In this document: positions 49,477 through 61,800 of the stretch, piece by piece
How the letters are laid out: every line of letters begins with the position of its first letter
Position numbering within the stretch: the first letter of the stretch is position 1
Origin: Nymphaea colorata
Lineage: Eukaryota > Streptophyta > Magnoliopsida > Nymphaeales > Nymphaeaceae
Direction of reading: 5' to 3'
DNA length: 64,000 bases
NCBI RefSeq assembly: GCF_008831285.2
Contig: NC_045142.1
Coordinates: 10,287,952 to 10,351,951, forward strand
Made by a program: the position numbers and the translations under genes
Notes under the pieces: generated by a model
Seen by the model: only the letters and a program-made list of their open reading frames with translations
Databases searched by the model: none
What the model was told of the DNA's origin: nothing

Positions 49477-51551
49477 TCAATGAGAACCGGAATCTTTTAC
49501 TGCAGGAACCTTCGAGGGCAAGTTACCCAAATCCAAGTCTATGAGTGACAGATCATATGGTTGTGAGTAAGAACCAGATGCATCTAGTAACAAGGAAGAC
49601 TTCATTCCTTCTGGTTCAGCAGGTTTCCTCTGAACATTATTAACAGGGCTGCTGGTTTCAGAGGAGACATTGGAAAGCCGTACACCATCAGGCTTGTTTC
49701 CAAGAATATTTTTGCTTTTCCTAACAGCATCCATCTCCTGGCCTGTTGGCACAAATGTCCGTGAACGGTACTTTCTTGGCCCCCCATCATCACCTTCATT
49801 GTTGTAAAGTATGTAATCATGATATGTTGGAGCAAACTGAAAAAAAAGAGAGCTATTAGCTGCAATTCAAAGTCTAGTTGGACATGGAACCCAGAAAGTA
49901 ACCCAATTAGCACCTTAAATTCTAAGTTAAGCATAAGAAGACAGGCATTAAAGCTGAGAAAACTAGCAAGACTTAGGATGTCCCCTTGGGCATTGGGGCC
50001 GATTAGAGACTGATGGGTCTAATTGTAGGTGGGCCTTGTTATCCTGCACCAAAGGTTATATTCACAATCTTTACCACTCAGGCTTAGGTCTGGTTAGGCA
50101 GTTTTCCTTTGATGCTTTTGTCCACAAAATAGACCATTGGTGACAACTGCTTGATCAGTGAATTGTCGTACCAAAGAAAGGTAGATATGTCAACACTATG
50201 CCAACGCTGTAGTCCCCCCATTTTGGTTCAGGATTTTTAGCCTACTCCCACGCCAAAGTAAAGATGCATCATATAAACAAAGCCATGCAGGTCACTTTAC
50301 AGGTTTACCGTGCAACAAAAGAATGTAAAAAAGATATGTAGATTTTGGACTGACCTGGTGAACAGTGTCATGGTAGAAATCATTAAACTTCAAAGCATGG
50401 GCCAGGCTTGCTCCCAGACCGCCAGATGCACCAATATTTGCACCAGCATACTCTTTATATGGAAATGCATAAAGGTGCCCCACTGCAGCAGCTAACATCT
50501 CAACACAGATGATAAAATTTTGGAAATCAGCAGCTTTTTCAGCACTTTTTATGAACCGAGACCTGGCAGCCAGAAAAACCAAGACACCCTGACAGCAAGA
50601 TTCTCAAATGTTAATTGTAGGTAATGTATAGCAGCAACATGATTTCATATAACAGAACCAACCCTTGCACATTAAGTTGTTCACTTTGAATGTCTAATAG
50701 ACTTCTGAGGTTGAGTGCTAAACTTAATTTCAAACAATACCTACCTATCCAGCAAGGAATATCTTGGAGATACTTGGCACAAGGAAAACATGCAGAAGAA
50801 CTAACATATGATATAAGTATTTAACAATCTGCTGATGGCCTTTTACACCCCTTGGTGTAAGTTGTTGCACCTAGTACACCTCAACCAGTAGTCATGAAAA
50901 CTTTTCTTCTCACACTTCGGCCTGTCCTCAATTCCCCAATCTCTCTTTACCTTCAGCACTGTTAACATGTTCATACCGTAGGGCTCATACATATCCAAAA
51001 TATCCATGGTTTCATTCATTCAGTTGTCTGGACATGTGTTACTTTTCATTCTTCTCCTCTCCTCTACAGGTTTTGATGTCATTAATCTAACTAGATGGTG
51101 TGCTGGAAATAGATGCATCAATGATGGAAGCCTGTAAACAGCTATGTTCATGCATAAGCATAGAGTGGGCGCACAGATGAGTAGATACCATAAGTTGGAA
51201 AATGAAGAGATGTTAAACAGCACCGCACCCATGTCGACAAGGCCAGACATGGATGTGGCCCTGGACTCACTCTGACAAAGTGAACCCTGTCTCGAAGATT
51301 TCATGATCTGCGGCTAAATACCAAACCTATTCCGATAGCTCGGACTCAGATAGTGGGATCACGGGAATACTTCCTATCAATAGATATTCGGTATATCAAT
51401 ATTGGTTAGACCCTAAGATCCACCCAAAGAAGGCCAGAATTTTCTAAAATCTAACTCAGTCAACTTTGACTAAGTCCATTCCCATCCTTTTTGTTGGGAC
51501 AGGGTCGAGTTCAACCCTCTTCAGTCTTCCATGTCGGTCTACCTAAGACCA

Positions 51552-51603
<52 letters not shown>

Positions 51604-52763
51604 CAGATTCAGATAATACTTCTGTCAGAAATTATGAAATTGTGTGTACCAGCATCTGATAGTCTTGTGTTGTTCAAACTGCATGATCATTTGTTTCTTT
51701 TTCTCAAGAAAACCTCCTGAATTCAAAAACTCAAAAAAAAAAGAAAAATTTGACAAATTTGAGTTTTCTACTTTTTTTAACAAAGGAAGGCATTGTATCG
51801 TCACAAAGAAAGTAATTCATGGACCTTTTACAGGAGACAGGAATGTTGGAAGTAAAACCTGTGTTTATTCTTATGAGTCCTAGAGCTCACCCACATGATG
51901 AGCAGTCAGAACATGTACAAAGAAAATCATATTGGTCCCTTTTAAGCTTTTATATATCACTGTCAAGAGATTCAATATATCCTTAGCAACTGGGAAGTTA
52001 AGTTAATTTATTGACAAACACGAAATGTGCATTGGAATATAGCAATGTTGGTGCTCAGAAATTTAAAATCCTCTCCTGGAAAAGGTCTTCTATTCACAAA
52101 AGACTCCTCTATTGATATCATTGTTTTTACTGACGCTAACTATGTGGGATCAGTTGATGATAGAAAGTGTACTGTTGGCTTTTGTAACTTTGTTGGAGGA
52201 AACCCGATATCTTGGAGTAAGGAACAAGGAGTAGTAGTTAGATCAAGTGATAAAACTGAATATAGAGCTATGGCACAAACTGCCACTGAGATGACGTGGA
52301 TAAATTCTATGCTTTCATGTCTGGGAATTCTATGAAGATGATGTGTGATAATAAAGCAGATATCTACATTGTGAATAATATTGTCCTTCATGAAAGAACT
52401 AAGCACACTGAAGTAGACTGTGAAAACATCAGGGATATGGTTCATGTTAGGGTTATATCTATTGTTCATTTTGCTTCAAAGGATCAAGTTGCTGATGTGT
52501 TCATGAAAACTCTTATCCATTTTTTATTTCTCTAGGTAGTGTAACAAGGTGGGCATGGTTGATATATATGCTCCAGCTTAAGGAGAAGTATTAAGAAATA
52601 AGGGTGGTATAGAATATTAAATAGCCGTGGGGTTCTACTTATTAATTTTCTTGTTTTTAGACAACTTTTATGTAATTTCCTACTTCCGTCCCCAATCACT
52701 ATTAAAACCATGATTAGGGCTTTGTAAGGAATTTGATTCTCTTTCTCCTTCATCCTGATTTCT

Positions 52764-52831
<68 letters not shown>

Positions 52832-55800
52832 AGCCCTACCTGCACCCTATAACATAAAGACATTTCATCCTAGAGAAAGAGGAGGGAAACTCACTTTTAC
52901 TTTTTAACTTTCAAGAAGAACACATGCCCCATCTTTCGGGATCATAATAAACATATGAAACAACTAATAGTCCATTTCTAAGTTTCCAACTCTTGTCTAT
53001 CAAACTTTCACAATTTCAATGAAGGTAACATTTTGAGACCCTTGAATACAACTAAACAGCTTTATCTTTTATTTGTTCAAAATCCAACATTAGTGAATTT
53101 CACTGTCATGAGGATGTTCAATGTGAGTAAACTGTCTCTCACACTAGACATGTCGGAACCTCCAGTTGCATCTGCAAAGAAGTAACTTTGTGTTCTACTC
53201 ATAAGAATCATGGTGCTAGTGAAGAGTCCAGGAACGTGTTCCTTCAGATATTTCAAGATTAGAGTGAAGAGTGAAGATGACATGAGTTCATAGAAGAATG
53301 ACATGCAAAACAGAGATGGAACAGTTAACATACTATGATCCATATTCTGTAAGAAATTATGACCAAAACTAACCATTTCAGCATAACCAAAAGCAACAAG
53401 TAGCAGTCTAAAAGAGCAACCGATATGAAGACGGTAAACACAGCACATAGAGGTAGTTCAATGTCCTAACATCAAGGATATGGAGCCGATGCCTCGTAAA
53501 AAAGAAGGCAGTTTCACTTGCATGAATGAACAGAAAAGGGGGAAAATGCAAGAGAAGCATAGGGCCCATATCAGAGGCGCTCATTAACTATTACCAAAAA
53601 GCTTCATACTCTTTCATCAGATTTTACCACGAGTGTGGTGATTTGAATGCTTTCCAAATTCATTCATCCACACCACATGTTTTCAAAACCATCATGTCTT
53701 AGACGATAGTTGCCTACTACCAGGAGACAGTAAATCAAAACCATAAATATGCACTGGATGGGATACTGCAAGCAGTCAATGATAGTTTTAGGGAAGATGA
53801 AGAAAGAGTTTCTTATAACTGAATTTACCTGTACATCTACCCACTGCCTAAAAAACAGGAACAGTGAAATCAGCAGCTAATTGCAAGCTTCATTTCATCA
53901 AATTCATTAATAAGAATATCAAGGTAATCCTTTACTCAAATACAAATATGGATCTACCAACATTTAATTTCCTCATATGCTATAGTGCAGGCAAGGAACC
54001 CTGATTCTTCTATGACGTATTTTCAGGCCATGAATTTGAGGGCACTTAATTTACTATTTTTCTTTACACGTGTTCCACCAAACTCATTGCTTTCCCGTAA
54101 AATCCCAAAATTTTCAATGCTAAAACCGCAAGAGTAAATAAAATGTGCAGCTAAGTAACAACAACTTTAGGGGAAGTGAAAAAGAAGAGGAACAATTCTA
54201 CAAAAAGATACCTGCCAATACGTAAGGAAGACGACAGATTTTATCAAGATGAACTTTGGAACAGGATTGAATGGACGAAGAAGATCTCGACAAGCCACAT
54301 AAAACAGAGCTAAAGCATACAATGCCATAGAATAAGAGACTGTATAGATGATTGTAATATACAAGTAGGCCTCCTTTGCGCTGAAATTTCCATCTTCATA
54401 TTTTCCTTTGGCATAAAGTACAAAGGTAATCGCAACTAGAATAGGCTTGAGGATTACAAACTGCAAGGCACCTTGTTTGCACCTTCTGATAAAACGCCTG
54501 TTCAACAATAATAATCAGGCACATGCACAAAATAAAATGGAACTGCAAAATAATTCACTTCCAACATTGCCACAACAGGGGTGTGTGTATGTGCCTGATG
54601 TACACATGCACATGTGTGCACACACATGCATATGAAGCAATGTCACAAGTTCTAAAAGAATAAGCCATTGTGTTCTCTTTAAGTAGATACAAACCCATCA
54701 AGAGGGATGGCAGGCAAGCAGCACGTCATGAGATACCACGATGGTTTCAAAACCCTACCATTTAAACTCAAAACAACAGCACTAGGGCCTCCCACCCATG
54801 CAAGGCATAGTGAAAGGAAGTTGTAAATGACCCATGCTTCATACCTGAAAATGTAAAAGAAGCGCTTGAATAATTAGTCCACAATGCACTTGCACAGGAA
54901 CTGTGTCGCCACATACTTTTTTATGTTTACATATGGACCTATAAGGGATGGAAATGAAATTAAGATAGAACACTTCATAAGCATCTCCAACAAGTGTCCA
55001 TAAGCCATAAGTGGTGGAAGAACATTAATGTTACTTGTGAGATCATGTATGCCACTTTTTATGAAGAAAAAGTTGCATCATACACTTACACTTCTCGAAG
55101 TGAATTGAAGTAGATTGATTTGTCGTTGAGCACAAGGGACATAAAGGACATCAGTGCATAAACCTGTCAAAAAAAAAATGATGATTGTTGTTACAATAAA
55201 AAAGGTAGATAGGAATCCTGAAATGAATGACAAAAGTTGAAAATTAATAACTACAAAGTAATATCCTGAGAAAAGAAAGTAAAAGGAGCAATTAACAAAT
55301 TAGGAAGTGTTAGAATATATTGTATTGGGAACCGGGTCCATATATGGACCCGGCCCTATGGGGCACGGATACCGAGGCGGACTCGGTACCCTAGGCGGCA
55401 CTCTTTCTCTCCCTCCTATATATTCTTCACTTACATGTAATTGTTGAGTTAAGTGAATATTATTTTCTCTCTCCTAGGGTTGCGGTTTGCCCCTAGGTCA
55501 GAGCTTCCCCGTGGTTTTTCACCTCTTTCTGAGGTTTTCCACGTATATTGTGTGTTCTTTCTCTGCTCTCTCCTTGTGGTTCGTGTTCCTACATGGTATC
55601 AGAGCCACCGCGTGTGAGATCGTTGGTGTGCAAGTAGTGTTTTTTCCACCGTTCACGTGCCGCCTCCGTTGCCGTTTCCAGCCCCGCCGCCGACACTGTT
55701 CCCAGCGCCGCTGTTGTTGCTGTTTGCCGTCTGACGCCGTCCAGGAACGCCGCCGCCGTCCATCGTTCCCAGCGCCGCCGTCGTTTTTCCGCCGCCCAGG

Positions 55801-58800
55801 AACGCCGCCGCCGTGGTTCCCTGCGCTGCCCTGCCTGGCCGCCGTCGCTGCTCCCAGCACCGCCGTCGCCTGGGTTATCGTCGCTGTTCCCAGTGCTGCC
55901 CTGCCGCCGTCGCCTGGGTTAGCTGCGCCGCCGCCGGGTGTCTTGTTTCCGCCGCCGTGGGTTGTGCCCTCTCTACCGCCGGTTGTGACCTTTGGGGATT
56001 GCGATGGCTGATGCAGCGATGCCCAAGCTTGATGATGCCCTCGACACGGGCAGCAATACCAAGGGTGAGAACTTGCCTGTTCATGTCACCTCCATTCGGC
56101 TGAATAAGGATAACTATCTCTCGTGGTCTGCTGCCCTAGAAATCGGAATTACTAGTCGTGGTCGCCTGCACTATATCACTGGGGAGAAGCCTGCACCTTC
56201 TAAAACTGATTCGCAATGGCCGACCTGGGCGTTGGAGGATAGTCAGGTAAAAGTATGGATTATTAGTTCGGTTTCCGCAGATATTCAGCCTTTGATCTTG
56301 CGTAAATCGACGGCGTATGATATGTGGACTGTTCTTGCCCGTATGTATGGTCGTAAGAAGCGTGTTTTACGTGCCTATCAAATCAAACGTAGCATATATG
56401 CTCTTAAACAGGGAGATTTATCTGTTGCCTCCTTCTATGCCGCCCTGAAGACCAAATGGGAGGAACTTGACTATCATGTGAATGATGACTGGAAATGTGG
56501 TGTAGATCATGCCCTGTATTGGGAAAAGGAATGGATGGACCGCACCTTTATCTTCCTTGGAGGCCTGCGTGATGAGTTTGAAACCATTCGAAGCCAGATT
56601 CTTAACTGTGATGAGATTCCTGGAATCGAAGAGGTGTATGCCCGTATTGAGTCTGAGGAGCAACGGCGCCAGATTATGCATATTGACTCCCATCAGGGGA
56701 GTTCTCCAGCAGCCTTTGTGAGCCATACTTCTGGGACGGGGCAGCGTCCTACTCGACGATGCAGCCATTGCAACAAAGTGGGTCATTCTGTTGATTTTTG
56801 TTGGGATCTTCATCCTGAGAAGCGTCTCGTCCGCGGTCGTCCTCCTCCTCATCGCCGAGCCTCTTCTGTGCCAGAGCCTAGCCCGGGGTCGTCCAATGTT
56901 GCCAAATCCAAGCTCTCCTCAGATCAACTCAGAGAGTTGCAAGCCTACATTAGTCGGTTGTCTACCCAGGATGATGCTTCTACTTCTGAGGGTGCTAAGT
57001 TAGCCCAGGCTCTGGTTGCTACTAGTGATCAAGGTAATTCTTCTCTCGGTGATTGGATTGTTGGCAGTGGGGCTACTCATCATATGACAGGGGACCCTAC
57101 GATGTTTCAAGAGTACAAGTTGACCTCTGGGCAGCAGCGTGTGTCTATGGCTGATGGTTCTTCTATCTCTGTGGCTGGAAAAGGGAGTTTATCACTACTG
57201 AACAAATATTGTCTTCATAATGCCCTGCATGTTCCCAATATTCCCGTAAATTTGTTATCTGTCAGCAGTATTACCAAAGAGCTAAACTGTAATCTAATTT
57301 TCTCTGCTGATTGTTGTTTCCTGCAGGACTTGGGGACGGGGCAGAAGATTGGGATTGGTTCGGCTATTGATGGGCTCTACAGACTGCCCGTTCGAGTTGC
57401 TTCTGCTTTGATTTCAGCCACCAGTGGTCAGTTGCCTGGCGTGGAGGCCAGATCCGTCATTATGCGTTGGCACGAGAGACTTGGTCATCTTCCCTTCCAG
57501 TTGCTTAGAAAGTTGTTTCCTAGGATGTTTCATTCTGTTTCTTTGGACACCTTCGCCTGTGAAGTGTGTCAGTTGTCTAAGCATGTTAGGGCCTCGTACC
57601 CTATTTCGTTCAATAAAGCCAACCGTCCTTTTGCTTTGGTTCACTCTGATGTTTGGGGTCCTTCGGGAGTACCCACTTGTCGTGGCTTTCACTATTTTAT
57701 GACTCTTATTGATGACTACTCCCGGTGTACGTTCGTGTATCTGTTGAAAGAACGTAGTGAAGTTCCCAACATTGTCAAAAACTTTGTGGCATTTGTCGAA
57801 ACTCAATTCCAGACCACTGTTCAAGCCTTCCGCACTGACAATGCCCGAGAATATGTCTCCCAATCCCTTGATGACTTCTTGCGAAGCAAGGGTATTATTC
57901 ATGAAACATCCTGTAGCTACACCCCTCCTCAGAATGGCGTGGCTGAAAGAAAAAACCGTCATTTGTTGAATGTTACCCGGGCAATTATGTTTCAACGTCA
58001 TGTCCCTAAGAGGTACTGGGGGGACGCCCTTCTCACTAGTGCCCACCTTATCAACCGTATGCCTACTCGTGTGTTGGATGGTCATTCCCCTTATTCTGTG
58101 TTGTGGCCCACTCAGAATCCCTGGCCTCTAACCCCTCGCGTGTTTGGGTGTGTTTGTTTTGTCCATGATCATAGTCCCACTCTCAAGAAACTTGATCCTC
58201 GGTCCATCAAAGCAGTCTTCTTGGGATATTCCTCCACCCAGAAGGGATACAGGTGTGTTGACCCTAGCACTTCCAGAGTATATGTCTCCAGGGATATGAC
58301 CTTTCATGAACATGAGGCATACTTTCCTGCGAATCATCTTCAGGGGGAGTGTTTAGGTGACAGAAGGGAAGAGTATTCTTCGCATCAGTTGATTCAGTTC
58401 ATGGATTTCTTGGATTATACGGTGAGTTCTCCAAGTGTGGAAAACGTTGTCAGTGAGGACAGAGACAGTCAGATGGAGGGGGGCCCTGTGGAAGAACAGT
58501 CTCGAGATCACCTATTTGGTCAGGTTTACAGCAGGAAGAAGAAGGATGTGATGGAAGATGTTGATGTTACCAATCCCAATCTTCCCAATCTTGTGACCTC
58601 CCCGGATGATCCAAGTCCAATGAATGAAGAACTTCCCATAGCTCTGCGCAAGGGCACCAGGTCATGTACTTCTCATCCTATTCAGAGATTTGTTTCATAT
58701 GCAAAACTCAGTAAAGACTACAAGTGCTTTGTTACCTCTTTATCTATGGCTGTTATTCCCAGGTCAGTGGAAGATGCAAGGAAGGATCGTAAATGGCTAC

Positions 58801-61800
58801 AGGCCATGACAGAAGAGATGGACGCCCTGGAAAAGAACAATACGTGGGAGGTTGTTGATATCCCCAAGGGAACTCACTTAGTTGGCTCCAAGTGGGTGTT
58901 TAATGTGAAGTACAAACCTGATGGCACTGTAGAACGCTATAAAGCTCGTCTTGTTGCTAAAGGGTTTAGCCAGAAATATGGGATTGACTATCTTGAGACG
59001 TTTGCTCCCGTGGCGAAACTGAAGACCGTAAGGGTCATCTTAGCTCTTGCAGTGCAAAAGAAGTGGAGAATGGACCAACTTGATGTAAAGAACGCCTTCT
59101 TGAATGGTCACCTTGAGGAAGAAGTCTATATGAGCATGCCGCCTGGGTATGCTCGGAACGGGAAGTGTTGCTATCTCAAGAAAGCTTTGTATGGTCTCAA
59201 GCAATCCCCTAGAGCTTGGTTTGAAAGACTAAGGGTTGTAATGAAGACTAATGGGTATAAACAGGGAAATGGTGATCACACCCTCTTCATCAAGCAGAGA
59301 AATGGTCTGGTGAGCCTTTTACTTGTATATGTTGATGATATGATTGTCACAGGCGACGACGAGGGGGAGAAAAGGAAGATGAAAGAAACGTTAGCTGCAG
59401 AATTCGATCTCAAAGATCTGGGTAAACTAAGGTATTTCTTGGGGATTGAGATCGCGCGATCTGAGACTGGGCTTGTTATGAGCCAAAGAAAATACACGTT
59501 GGATCTTCTAAAAGAGACAGGTAAACTGGGATGCAGGCCCTTTCTTACCCCAATGGAGTCTGGCACAAGGATAAGTATCAAAACTGGGACTATCTTGGAT
59601 GAGGAAGGAAAAGGGAGGTATCAGCGTCTGGTTGGTAAACTTATTTATCTCACTCTTACTCGCCCAGATATTACGTATGCTGTGGGTGTGTTAAGTCAGT
59701 TTATGCATGCTCCTACTGATTGTCATTGGAAAAGTGCTGAAAGAGTATTGGGATACTTAAAGAATGACCCAGGGAAAGGACTACTCTACACTCGGCAAGA
59801 TCAACTAAGCATTGAAGGATACTCTGACGCCGACTGGGCAGGATGCACAGATACTAGGAGGTCTACCACAGGATACTGCATATTTCTTGGAGGTAACCTT
59901 GTGGTATGGAGAAGTAAACGTCAAGAAGTTTGTTCCAGGTCCAGTGCTGAGGCTGAATACAGGGCGGTTGCTATGGGGGTTACAGAGATGTTATGGCTCA
60001 AAATTCTTTTAGCAGATATTGGGGTTAAAATGGAAGAGAAGATGAGGATGTATTGTGACAACAAGTCTGCGATTAACTTGGCAAACAATCCGGTCATGCA
60101 CGACAGGACCAAACATGTGGAGATCGATCGTCACTTCATACGGGAACGCATAGATTCAAAGGAGTTGATTCTGCCCTATATGAAGTCTGAAGATCAAGTT
60201 GCAGATGTCTTAACTAAGTCTTTATGTACATCTCAATTTGAGAAAAATGTTAGCAAGCTTGGCATGTTTGACATGTATGCCAAGCTTGAGGGGGAGTGTT
60301 AGAATATATTGTATTGGGAACCGGGTCCATATATGGACCCGGCCCTATGGGGCACGGATACCGAGGCGGACTCGGTACCCTAGGCGGCACTCTTTCTCTC
60401 CCTCCTATATATTCTTCACTTACATGTAATTGTTGAGTTAAGTGAATATTATTTTCTCTCTCCTAGGGTTGCGGTTTGCCCCTAGGTCAGAGCTTCCCCG
60501 TGGTTTTTCACCTCTTTCTGAGGTTTTCCACGTATATTGTGTGTTCTTTCTCTGCTCTCTCCTTGTGGTTCGTGTTCCTACAGGAAGGAAAAGGAAGTCT
60601 AAAATGAAAAAGAAACATCTTCGATTTACTGAAACATAAGAAGAAGCATTTGCAATATGCAGCAGAGAAACTATACTAGCATTTGGACTTGACTCGAGTA
60701 ATAGATCATGAACATGGATAGAAAATGTGTCAAGGACTTTAGGAGAATATGTTTGTAATTTAAGGGACAAGGTTTTCATTTCTCAATGTGTTAATGAGGG
60801 ATTGATGTCTAGTCCTAGGTGCAACTTTGTTTTTTTTTTAAATTCACCTGTCAGCATAGTATTGTGGGAAAAGTAACAAAATACTGTATTCACTCAATCA
60901 GAAGTCATGAGGTCACTATTTTCCAGTCCAAGGTGCACCTTTGTTTCTTCCCATTCTTTTATGAACACAACATTGCTGAAAGTGTAATGAAGTGAGCTTT
61001 GAGCTCTTCCTCCATTTATGCTTCCCAACTGGCCTTACAAGACAAACCACAATCAGCAAAATTATGTCTACGACTCTACATCGATCATGAACAGACACTC
61101 AGCCCATGTTGCTTGAACCAGATCGCTGTGCAATAAAATTTGAGTGTAACATGTTTCACAAAGACAAAAATGTTAAGAGTTTGTGAGGATAGACAGCTTC
61201 CAACAGAAAGGTTTCAAAACTGATAATTGTACTTTTTAGAGATTTTTATTTCACACCTCATACTATCTCAGATTTGGCTAGGCTCGTAGTATACCACACA
61301 GCCTCACCAAGTCTGAAAATCTTCTTTTGGAGATTTAAAAGCCTTAAGTATTTTATAAACATAACATTGCTGGAACCTGGAAGTGTAATGAAGTGAGCTT
61401 TGAGCTCTCCCTCCATTTATGCTTGCTAACTGGAATCTTCTTTTGGGTCACTATGCTAGATTAAAAGCATTAAGTATTTTACAAACATAACATTGATGGA
61501 ACCTGGAAGTGTAATGAAGTGAGCTTTGAGCTCTCCCTCCATTTATGCTTGCTAACTGGCCCTACAACACAAACCACAATCAGCAAAATTATGTCTATAT
61601 CGATCATAAACAGACAGTCAGCCCATTTTGCTTGAACCAGATATGGCTGTGCAATAAAATCTAAGCGTAACATGTTTCACAAAGACAAAAATGGTAGAGT
61701 TTGTGAGGATACACAGGTTCCAACAGAAAGGTTTCAAAACTGATATTGTAATTTTTAGAGATTTTTTTTTCACACTTCATACTATCTCCAATTTGGCTAG

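Larger units (their letters stand above)
55308..60582 (+). mobile_element. Full-length Ty1/copia element in intron 1 of the LAZ1 homolog, 5,275 bp
   Basis: LTRs 55308-55593 and 60297-60582, 286 bp each, are identical by eye and have TGTTAGAA...CCTACA ends. A perfect 5-bp target duplication GGAAG lies at 55303-55307 and 60583-60587. The primer-binding site TGGTATCAGAGCC begins at 55594 directly after the LTR. A polypurine tract (TTGAGGGGGAG) ends at 60296. The LTR has a TATA-like CTATATATT (55416-55424) and a perfect 22-bp palindrome at 55332-55353 (repeated at 60321-60342). It is inserted antisense to the host gene, 139 bp upstream of its exon 2 acceptor. All features indicate a very recent insertion. 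Confidence 0.97.

Noticed and set aside
53077..53448. 123-codon minus-strand frame in intron 4 of the LAZ1 homolog, considered as an additional exon
   Set aside because: Exons 4 and 5 join in phase and give the family sequence without it; no matching motif.
55487..56011. 174-codon plus-strand frame over LTR and leader of the intronic copia element
   Set aside because: Different frame from gag, starts within the LTR, composed of low-complexity GC repeats.
57414..58085. 223-codon minus-strand frame opposite the integrase region
   Set aside because: Antisense shadow of a long coding sequence.
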